A DNA stretch of 54,493 bases from Hondaea fermentalgiana. Taxonomy: Eukaryota; Sar; Bigyra; Thraustochytrida; Thraustochytriidae. Below are positions 9,102 to 17,604 of the stretch, piece after piece (the first letter of the stretch is position 1; every line of letters begins with the position of its first letter). Made by a program: the position numbers and the translations under genes. The stretch covers positions 1 to 54,493 of the forward strand of contig NPFB01000135.1 in assembly GCA_014084085.1 (NCBI GenBank). Reading direction: 5' to 3'. Under the pieces are notes generated by a model. That model did no database searches and was not told the origin of the DNA. It saw only the letters and a list, made by a program, of their open reading frames with translations.

Positions 9102-9696
9102 GAAGCGCTTGTCGTGGGGAACCAGAGGTAAACTTTTTGTTTGCTTTCGGGCAGACAGTTTGACGAACGGACTCTTGTGCAAAATATAGATAAAGTACCA
9201 TCACCATGAAGTGACACCGAACTGATTGTTTTCTTTCTTCTCTAGCTTGATGGCTCCGTACTTAGAAATCAAATCAAATCAAATCAAATCAAATCAAATC
9301 AAACTCCGAAAAAAAATGTTGTTTATAAAAAATGATTTTTGTAGCGTGCAACTTCGTGTGCCAATCGACACACATTTCTCGAGGCAATTTGTAAACCTTC
9401 GCGGGGCGCGCGATTGAGGTTTTGGTCGTCATGGGACGGGAACACGTTCACGTTCACAAAAACAAAGACAAAAGCAGAGCCATTCGCTCTTGCTGGTTTC
9501 ACCTTCTAGAAAAAGGACCTACCTGCCTACCAGCTTGACTAAAAAGCTTCATGAAGATGGCAAGCTTAGCCACAACGTTTTTGTCACGCCATAATAGAGT
9601 TCCTGTGGCTCGGACCCTCTTTTTCACTCACTCACTCACGAGCATGCGTCGATCGCAATTGCAGCTACGATTCCTAGCTTGTCTCAACTATCAAAT
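9102..9696. other. Convergent 3' region, bHLH-like / MsrB; AAATC repeat
   Basis: About 600 bases between two converging genes. An AAATC tandem repeat (about seven units) lies at 9267-9303, followed by A/T-rich sequence. On the minus strand this is the MsrB 3' UTR, where a SECIS element would be expected if the TGA at 9739-9741 is read as selenocysteine. Hairpins visible there include one at about 9472-9498 and one at about 9372-9411. None shows a convincing full SECIS core by eye. Confidence 0.5.
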
Positions 9697-10290
9697 TTAC
9701 TGCTCTGTCGCGCGGTGTCGCAGCGACAGAGAGAGTACTCAGTGTCGCCATTGCGCATCCGGGTGGAGATCGCCCTTTTGCTTTCCATCTTCAAAGGCAT
9801 GACCGAGAAAAAGCTCACAGCCAGCACAATACACCTCAAACACGGCGCATGTATATCCATTGTAGCCATCGACCTTGACGCGAATCAACGCGTCGCCATG
9901 CGCCTCTCTGCGAAATGACGGCCAGACACACGGCCCGCGAAACTTGTCTTTTGACGAATACAATGCGGCATCGCACCGCGCGCAAGTGTAAGTGCCCGAC
10001 GCCCAAAAATCCCTGAACCCCTCATGCGAGACCACATCGGAGACGAGCTCCATGTCGTCTTCCACGCGCTTCGTCAGCGGGCGAGCGCTGATTCCAAAGT
10101 ACACCTCCCGGTTCTCCAGCGTCACCTCCTCGTACAGCGCGTGTCGCCTCCACGAGGGCTCCACGAGCGCGAGGCTCGCCGGCGCTGACCTTGCGCTCGT
10201 GGTCCCCGCCCCAGTCCTGGCGCGTTTCGCAGGCCCGCCTCCGCCGTCTTCGGGCTCGGCCGCCTGCGCTCGCCGCCGCGCGGGCGCCAT
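9697..10290 (-). CDS. msrB: Methionine-R-sulfoxide reductase B, probable selenoprotein (in-frame TGA)
   Basis: MsrB reduces methionine-R-sulfoxide in proteins. The 197-residue product has a basic, Ala/Gly-rich N-terminus and then the MsrB fold. It has two zinc-binding CxxC pairs (C103/C106 in TCARCDAALYSS, C155/C158 in YCAGCELFLGHAF) and the WPSF motif. At residue 184, where MsrB enzymes carry the catalytic Cys or Sec (human MSRB1 has Arg-Phe-Sec), the frame reads W-R-H then TGA. It then continues VLSLSLRHRATEQ to a TAA at 9697-9699, matching the final beta strand of the family. Stopping at TGA would remove the nucleophile and the last strand. I therefore annotate through TGA as selenocysteine. 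A sequencing error or a decayed gene are the alternatives. The start is the ATG at 10290. Confidence 0.75.
9739..9741 (-). other. Probable selenocysteine (UGA) recoding site
   Basis: This in-frame TGA stands exactly at the catalytic position of MsrB (codon 184) and is followed by 13 sense codons with family-like sequence, then TAA. Recoding needs a SECIS element in the 3' UTR, which I could not confirm by eye. Confidence 0.7.
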
Positions 10291-10546
10291 CGCGCGCCTC
10301 GGCGGCGGGCTGGTCTCGGGTTTTCTGCTCTGCTCTGCTCTGCTCTGCTCTCAAGCGATCCTGATCAGATTAGCGTCGAGCGATCGTAAAAAGCAGTCAT
10401 AAAAAGCGACCATGAAAAAGAAAGGCGATCGTAAAAAGCGATCATAAGTGACCTAAGTAAAAAAGCAGGCAAGCGGCGAAGCAAGCAGGCTTGCAAACAG
10501 CGCGAGCAGCTCGAGCAGACTCGGGTCGACGCGGCGCGGAGACAGC
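10291..10546. promoter_or_regulatory. Divergent promoter region, MsrB / tandem TTL, with TCTGC and GATCGTAAAAAGC repeats
   Basis: This short divergent region carries six TCTGC-type units (about 10323-10352) within 35 bases of the MsrB start. An A-rich imperfect repeat of GATCGTAAAAAGC follows at 10380-10446. Both are candidates for promoter or 5'-leader elements by position only. Confidence 0.4.
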
Positions 10547-10733
10547 ATGCGGCCCCGAGGCGGCCTCGCTGCCGTCGCCGCGGCCGCACGCAGGCGGCAG
10601 GCGGAACGCCGCGCCGAGCTCGAGCGGGGCCTCGACGACAAGAACAAGAGCGACAAGGACGACGTCAACAAGAACAACCGCGCTCAGCAGGGCGGCGGCG
10701 GCAACGATGGCGAGGAGAGCAGCAGCGATAGCG

Positions 10734-10774
<41 letters not shown>

Positions 10775-13700
10775 GCTGCCGGCGTGAAAACGGTCGAGGA
10801 GGGCCGGGGCGTGCGGCAAGACGCCGCAGAGAGCAGCAGTAGCAGCAGCGAAAGCAGTAGCGGCACCGACGACGACGATGATGACGACGAGGTGGATCCG
10901 GAAACGGGCCGTGCAGCGCCCCGAGGTCTCGCGCGAAGGAGACCTCGCGCCATGAAGCAAGTCGCAAACGCAAAAGAGCCAAGCAAGTCAAACGATACGC
11001 CACGCCACAAAAAGGGAAAAGAACTGAATGCATCCAACAGCATGGTTGAAAATTTGCAGCGTCAGGCCACCGACTTTCTTCAAGATATCACTGCGTTTGT
11101 AAAGGAAGCACTCCGCGGACGCTCCAAGACATCGAAAAAGAAGCGAGCCAAACTCGTGCGCCGCGGCCTCGCTGCCGCCGCAGGCTTTGTTCTGATTCTC
11201 GGCATTGCACAATTGGTCTTTTACGCTCAATTCCTCATGCAAGACAGCGACGATTCTGATACAGAGCTCAGCCCGCCCGAGCGTCTTTACAAACGCCTCA
11301 ACGTGAACTATGGCCCAGCTTCCTGGGCTCTGCGTCCTGATCGCGAGCGTCGTCGCATGTCTGCAAAAGAGTCGACAGCCTCGCTCGAGAGGTTTGGCGT
11401 CACAGCAAGCACCCCGGAAAAGGACAAGTCCAAGCTGCGAATTGCGCGGCAAATTACCAACCCTGAAATTAACCAAAAGGCCAACAAACGCACTTTTGGC
11501 TGCCTCCGCGACGAGTGCCGCGGACTGGCGCTGGAGGATCTAACGAACCGCAAGTGGAAGATGATGTACAAGAATGCCAAGGTCGTCGGACCCAACAACG
11601 GGACATTTTTCCGAGACAATCTAAATGTCCGACTCACGTGGCTTGAGAGCGATACGACCGAGCTGACCAAGCTCAAAAAGGAACGCCCCGAGACTTTTGA
11701 GCAAGCGTACACGCACCAAGTTGGCAAAACGTACCTGAGTGTGCTGGACGGTGCCGACGCCATCGGAGGTAACAAAGGCCAGCAGCTTCGCGGCAAACAG
11801 TCATTTGTGCGGCGACGCGGTCTCACAAAGGACATTCCCGGTCTCCCCAAGTCCAGCAATGGTCTCGACGAGAACGACCAAGACGATGAAGAGGATGAAG
11901 ACGATGATGATGACAACGAGAGTGGCGACAAGAGCAAAAGCAAACGGCGGCGGCGGAAACGCAGGCGCAAAGCGGCCGCTGAGTCCATTCGCATCGATGG
12001 TCTGCCCAAGTACGAGTGTTCGTACAATGACCTTGCGCTGCAGCCCGCGCAGTATCGCTTGTACTTTAAGGAGGAGTGCGAGGCCTTTTTGCGCAACGAG
12101 GGTAACGGCAAATCTTTCCTTTTGAAGCCCGAGACCGGCTCACAGGGCAAAGGCATTACATTTCACCCAGGCGTGAATTCCATCAAGAAAAAGGCAGCGT
12201 CGTTTTTTCCCTGCAAACACAATCCTTCGATGTCAGCCTTGGAGCGTGTTCTTGTGCAAGAGTACATTGCCAAGCCACTGCTCTTGGAAAAGTGCAAATT
12301 CGATCTGCGCGTATACATGTTGATTGCCAGTTCAGACCCGTGGATGGTGTTTTATCATGAAGGGTATTTGCGGCGGTCTCTCTTCGAGTACAGCGCCTCG
12401 TCCAAGAATCGCGCCGTTTACCTGACCAATACGCACTACCAGAGTCTCAAGCCCGGTTTCAAGCTGAGCGAGCACATTTGGACCTTTGAGGATATGCAAT
12501 CGTACCTGACGTCACACGCGCGCGCCGGGGCGCACTATGTAGACAGTGTGCTCGACCCCTACATTAAGCGCGCCGCCAATTTCGTCTTTCAGAGCGCTCG
12601 GCACAAACTGCAGCGGCGCAAGGGATCCTTTCACATTTTTGGTCTCGACTTTATGATTGATGACAACTTCAAGGTGCACTTTATCGAGGCTAACGGGTAC
12701 CCCGGATACACCTGGAGCATCAACTTTGATACACGTGGATTTGTTGCCGAGCAGTTTGACCTGGTTCTCGAGTTGCACGAGCACCCTACTGTATTTGAGA
12801 AAATGCGTGCCGGCGACCGCTATGGGCAGTTCGAGCTCATCTTTAGCGAGCTCGAGGAGGCCGAGTCGCAGCGCTTGTATGACCCATGCTATGAGTTCTT
12901 CAACAACGAGCAGGCGGCCAAGGTGGTCGGTCCAGCCATGAAGCGGTTCTCGAGCTACACAGGTTTTGCGGCCAGCAAGGCGCTCTTGGGCGGAGGGGCG
13001 GCCGCAGATCTGTCGTGTCAGTCGAAAAAGTGTAAAGCAAAGCGCAAGGAGGCGCGCAAGGAGGCGGCGCGCGCCCGCCATGCCGCAGAACGTCTGTTCG
13101 AAGGCTTTATTGATGACATCGCGGGCGCCGAGCTCATCGGCGGTCTCAAGACGGACCAGGTCTCGACACTGGCCCGATTTTCGCGGCTCAATGGCTGCTC
13201 GCTCAACAAAATGTTCCTCATGCCAGCAACCTATCGTATGTACATGAACGACGAATGCGCCAATGTGGCAAAGTACCGCACGGCCTCGGCCTGGGTTGCC
13301 AAGCCCATGGATGGCGCACACGCCGGTGGTTTTGAGTACTTTTCCCACCAAAACGGTCTTGGGCAACGTTTTCGCGGCTGCATGGGCGGCGTAGAAAAGA
13401 ACAAGCTCAAGTACACGGACCCGGCTGACGCCAAGAACCATCTCAAGGCCGCAATGCAAGCGCCGCGCGACCTCCAGTACGTTGTGCAAAAATACGTGGG
13501 CAACCGTCTTCTCGTGCGCAAGCGTGCCTGGGACATCCGTGCGTACATGCTGATTGCGTGCACCGAGCCGTTCTTCGTTTTTTACCGCGATGGCTTTGTG
13601 CGCACGACTGAGCTTCGCGGCGGAGACGATGACGACGATGACGACGCGCGGCGAAGCTTCTTACTCGGCAAGACGGAGCTTAGTTTCGAGAACTTTCAGA

Positions 13701-14473
13701 TTCTCTTGTCACAGGAGGCCAAGGCTGGCGATCTTTTCATGAGTTCTGCTTTTGAAACGTACGCCAAACAGGTGATGCGCCTGCTCTTTCACGCTGTGCG
13801 GCCCTCGCTTCAGCGTCGAACCAAGTCTTATCAGCTTCTCGAGCTCACCTTTGCGCTCGACGATACCTACACATTCTGGTACTTGGGCGCGAACAACAGT
13901 CCGCAGCTTTCGCGATCGCCCAAGATTGTCGAAAATGTGATTCAGCCCATGCAAGATGAACTCAAGTCTGTGGTGCTCGAGACGTCGGATAGCCCCGAGG
14001 CGCTGGCAGGCATGCGCTACGGTGACCGCTACGGAGACTGGCGTTTGGTGTATAGCGAATACGAGGATTACATGCGCAACACCACGTACAATCCGTGTCA
14101 CGAGTTTCGCAGCAAGTGGTCGCTCGCCAAGTCCGCCGTGCTCGCAACGGCCAAGGTGCACGACTACAAGACTCGCGTGGAGAGCGCGAACCAGCGCGAA
14201 CTTGGAAAGTACACGCGCTTGGCTTGGCAAAAGTGCCGCGTTAAGGGCAAGGTCGAGACGTGCATGCAGTCCGAGTATGTGCGGCGCGTCCTCCGTGAGC
14301 GATATGAGATTTTTCTCGACAAGTCTTCGGTGGCGATGAACACAAACAAGGATGAGGAGGCCGAGGTACAACGCAAGCGCGAAGAACTCATTAGTGCCTA
14401 CATTGAGGAGCGCATCAATCAATTTGCTGGCGTTGTAAAGGAGCCCGCATCTAGCGCTGCTGACGAGGGTTGA
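10547..14473 (+). CDS. Membrane-anchored protein with tandem tubulin-tyrosine-ligase-like domains
   Basis: The TTL/TTLL family ligates amino acids to protein carboxylates, most often on tubulin. This 1308-residue protein has an N-terminal disordered region rich in Ser, Asp and Glu (1-200) and one hydrophobic helix (about 206-229, GLAAAAGFVLILGIAQLVFY). A spacer follows, then a TTL domain at about 488-755 and a second at about 865-1150. Domain one keeps the ATP-grasp features: LLKPETGSQGKGI, FDLRVYMLIAS, and E714-A-N716 of the metal-binding E-x-N. Domain two has AKPMDGAHAGGF (second Lys lost), WDIRAYMLIA, and G1114-A-N1116, so the metal-binding Glu is missing. Domain two is probably inactive. 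A single N-terminal anchor predicts a type II topology with luminal domains, or retention on a cytosolic membrane face if inserted the other way. The ATG at 10547 fits. Confidence 0.88.
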
Positions 14474-14909
14474 CGTTGCGGGGAAACGATACGGTCGATG
14501 AATGAATGAATGGATGGATGGATGGATGGATGGATGGATGGATGGATGGATGGATGGATGGATTGACCAGGTTAGGTTATAGTTTCCAAAAGGTTAATGA
14601 TTCTGTCTCTCTGGATGGCTGGGGAACTCTCATGGCATGCACTTTATATTCCCTTTTTTCTTGTGTTTTTTTTGAAGTTGTTTGGGAGGCCAAGTACTAC
14701 ATGATGATTTGGAATGCGCAGAGAGCTGGCGATCATGATGCAAGAAGGCAAGCGCTAGACGCACTCTTTGATCACAGTACCGAAAAGAGAAACAATTCGA
14801 TTGTCAAAGCTTGGCAGACTGCTTGCCAGTGGCTGACAATGAGAAAGCACACATTGTTCTCGTTTATACTTTGATTGCATTCATTCGATGTCGATAGTTG
14901 TGATCTAAA
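14474..14909. repeat. Convergent 3' region with GGAT tetranucleotide repeat
   Basis: An uninterrupted GATG/GGAT repeat runs from about 14497 to 14563 just after the tandem-TTL stop codon. The rest (14564-14909) is A/T-richer 3'-flanking sequence between converging genes with no recognisable coding content. Confidence 0.7.
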
Positions 14910-15905
14910 TTACATGACGCCGAGAGCGCGAAGGGAGCTGACGATGCGAGAGTGCCAAGGCTGATCTCGCTCCGATGAAGGCTTATTCGCGTCGAGGGAA
15001 CCGAGCACCTGGCGCTCCTTGCGCGAAAGCAGGTTGGTGTCCCCAAGCATGTGCAGCGTCTTGGGCCGCAAATTCTTGCGAACGTCTTTAGTGACGGCGC
15101 AGCGTGAAAGGGTCTCGAGTTGATCCTCGCCGAAAAATCGCAGTGCCTTCTCCGGGATGGGTTGGCCCACGGCGGCCTGAGGCAGCTCGAGCTGCTCGTC
15201 ACAAGGAAGGGCACGAAGGACTGCATCGAGTTTGCGCCGGGCTTCCTCGTCGCGCGCCGCAGCTTGGCGCACATTGTCTGCAACTTGCGCGCGACGCTGC
15301 TTGGCGTCCATCTCGGTTCCACAGCGCTGCTGTGCTTTGGGACTCGCCAGCGTCGAATCTCCAAGAACGTGAATGACCTTGGGATGTTGCGCAGCAAGTT
15401 GTCGCTCCGCAGGTGTGACAAGCTTGCACGAAGCTTGGGCCAAGTTCTCGTCACCCAAAATTCGCAGCGCCTTATCGCTGACGCGAAAGTCAGTGTTCGG
15501 AATGGCGAGCTGCGCCAACGTGGGCCGGGCTCCTGCGACCTCATCAAGCGCACGCTTCTGTTCGCGGATGCGACGGCGTCTTGTCTGGTCCATGGCGCGC
15601 TTCGTTTCCGGGGAAACCTCATCATCCATGCCAAGCACACGTCGCGCCTTCTTGGGCACACGCGTCTTGTCCATTTCCGCGGTTCGCGAAGCCATCTCGG
15701 CCCTCTTCGGCGACATGGTGCTCATGATTACGTCGAGGAGAACCATTTCTGCATTTACCACAAGGCTACCTTCCTTGCGCGCGACACTTTTCTTCCCACC
15801 TTGCTCGCCATCCCCGAGTTCCCGGTTCTCCTTGTTGTTGTCTTTGTTGTTGTTGTCATCATTGTCGTCGGGCCAGCGGCCATCGTCTTGCGGTTCTTGC
15901 GCCAT
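14910..15905 (-). CDS. Protein with repeated Lys-x-Leu-x-x-Leu-Gly motifs, function unknown
   Basis: I do not recognise this 331-residue protein. From the first ATG at 15905 it begins with an acidic Asn/Asp-rich segment and then carries repeated short motifs with the pattern (P/D/E)-K-x-x-(R/H)-x-(L/F)-G-(D/E/M). They are at residues 85-94 (KKARRVLGMD), 144-155 (DKALRILGDENL), 175-186 (PKVIHVLGDSTL), 252-263 (EKALRFFGEDQL) and 281-292 (PKTLHMLGDTNL), with weaker copies near 297-305 and 323-331. The spacers are 20-65 residues, charged and helical in character. There are no membrane segments, no Cys pairs and no catalytic motif. The regular repetition suggests a multivalent binding protein, where each motif contacts one partner. 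The CDS is intronless. Confidence 0.72.
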   Translation of the reverse strand: MAQEPQDDGRWPDDNDDNNNKDNNKENRELGDGEQGGKKSVARKEGSLVVNAEMVLLDVIMSTMSPKRAEMASRTAEMDKTRVPKKARRVLGMDDEVSPETKRAMDQTRRRRIREQKRALDEVAGARPTLAQLAIPNTDFRVSDKALRILGDENLAQASCKLVTPAERQLAAQHPKVIHVLGDSTLASPKAQQRCGTEMDAKQRRAQVADNVRQAAARDEEARRKLDAVLRALPCDEQLELPQAAVGQPIPEKALRFFGEDQLETLSRCAVTKDVRKNLRPKTLHMLGDTNLLSRKERQVLGSLDANKPSSERDQPWHSRIVSSLRALGVM

Positions 15906-17604
15906 CTTCTCTTTCGCGCGCGATTCGGGTCTGTGCTTGCCGCGAGCGCCCGCCGTCTGCCTGCCAGTCTGCCTGCTCCCAGTCTGCCTGCTTGTCTGCC
16001 TGTCCGCGTCCCTCTCGCTCTCCTTGTGCTCCTCCTTGTCCTCGTCCGCGTCCCTCTCGCCGCGTTTCGGCGATTGTGCAAGGCCTGTGCTCCTCGCGCA
16101 GGCCCTCGGTCTCCAAAGCCGATCTACCCCGCCTCGCGCCTGCCGCAGCTCCTCGCTCTCGCGCTCGCTCGCCCGCACGGGCTCGCCTCGCCTCGCGTCG
16201 CCTCGCCTCGCCTCGCGCAACAGGTCCCCTGTGCGCGTGCCGCGCCCGTGCGCCGCGCAAGTCCCGCGTCTCGTGCGCTGCTCTTTTGCTCTCTCTTTCC
16301 GCGCGCCCTTATGGGGCGCTCTCAAGCCGGCGGGTCCGGGCGTGCGCTAGAGCCGGCTAGGGGAAACGTGTAGGTCCACTTGGGTGAGCTGGCTGGCTGG
16401 CCGGCTGGATGGGCGACCGGATGGGCGGCTGGCAAGGCAGCCAGGCCGGCTGCGGCCGGCTGCAGGAGACTTATCAAGGTGGGCAGTCCAGACAGCCAGA
16501 CATGCATGCGGCAGGCAAAGCAGGCTGCGGCTGCGGCTGGCAGAAGAAGAGCCATCATCACATGTACTATCGTGCGTACGAAGGCGAATCTCTTTTCGCC
16601 GAAAATGTGCACATGTTCCCTATTTTACGCCGCCACTGCCCGTTCATTTAGATGCAAATTCTGGGCGTATTCTCCCACACTCCTCAATACTTCCCCGCGG
16701 CAAACACTACCGCAAAGGCACGCAGCCTCGCACACGCATCCGTTAGCGCCGAACTAAATGGATCCCCCGAGAGGGCACTGCGGAGTGTGCGGAGAAGATC
16801 CGTCGGGGTGTAGATAGAGACCGCTGCGGCGCAGTGGCGCGAGGGGAGCACTGTGCGCACTCCTGGCCATGAAAATTTCAAATCTCCAAATCGAAATTTT
16901 GAAAGCCTCCACGCGCGCGCGTGCGGGATACCCGTGCCCGCCCTGCCTTCTGCCTTCCTGCCTGCGCGTCTGCTTGCGCGGGGAGCGAGCGCGCCAGCGC
17001 GAGCGCCTCGACGGCGAGGCCGCCGCAGCGAGCCTGCGACAGGCAGAGCCCCTCCCGCCGCCGCCGCCCGCCGTCGCGCGCGTCCCGGACCCGCGGCCCG
17101 AGTGGGCGGAACGATTTGAAAACAGTTTTGGCGCGGCATCTGGCATCGCAGCCTCCCTCCATCCCTCCAACCCAGCGCCGCGGCGAGCCCCTGCGGCGGC
17201 GGAGCGAGGCGGCGGGAGGCGGCTGCGCAGACCGCTCCGCTCCGCTCGCGCCGCGCCGCGCGAGGACGCTTGCTTGCACGCGTAGACTTGGTGGCTCGTG
17301 CAGACGTGCTCGTCGAAATCCCGCGAGTTGGGCCGCACCTACTCAGCACGAGCACGCGCAAATCGCACGCGCAAACCCGAGGCCGCCTGCTCTGCTGCCG
17401 CGGACAGTTCGCGAGACGCGGCGCTGGCTGCCAGACCGGACCAGAGCAAAGCGCAGACCAGCTCAGGCCAGGCCAGACCCGGGCCAGACAACCACGAAGC
17501 CCCCCTGCCTGGCCCTGACGCCTGCGTTGTTCGCCTTTCGCCCGGCGTGACTCTCCGTCGCGAGCACCTGAGGGGATAAGCTAGCGACAAAAAGAAAGGG
17601 AAAG
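15906..17604. promoter_or_regulatory. Long divergent region, LG-repeat gene / 1058-residue orphan
   Basis: About 1.7 kb without a supported gene. Features visible: CCTCG-type five-base repeats at about 16185-16215; CTAGGGGAAACG at 16357-16368; GGCTGG repeats at 16385-16440; an A/T-rich inverted repeat with arms 16872-16879 and 16893-16900; and an E2F-like TTTTGGCGCG at about 17125-17134. Several long frames exist here but show only compositional bias. Confidence 0.4.

Noticed and set aside
9372..9411. Foldback in the MsrB 3' UTR as a SECIS element
   Set aside because: There is a stem of AAACCT with AGGTTT and a GC stem above it, with ATGA nearby, but the required opposing GA and apical AA are not properly placed.
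9472..9498. Second MsrB 3' UTR hairpin (AGCAAGAGC with GCTCTGCT) as SECIS or terminator
   Set aside because: A GTGA precedes it, but the loop is only five bases and no GA stands opposite the quartet; a computed search is needed.
14497..14563. GGAT repeat read as a Trp/Met/Asp/Gly protein
   Set aside because: It is a pure tetranucleotide microsatellite after the stop of the TTL gene.
15120..16373. Plus-strand open frame opposite the LG-repeat gene
   Set aside because: The minus strand carries a regular repeated motif; the plus frame is a compositional shadow.
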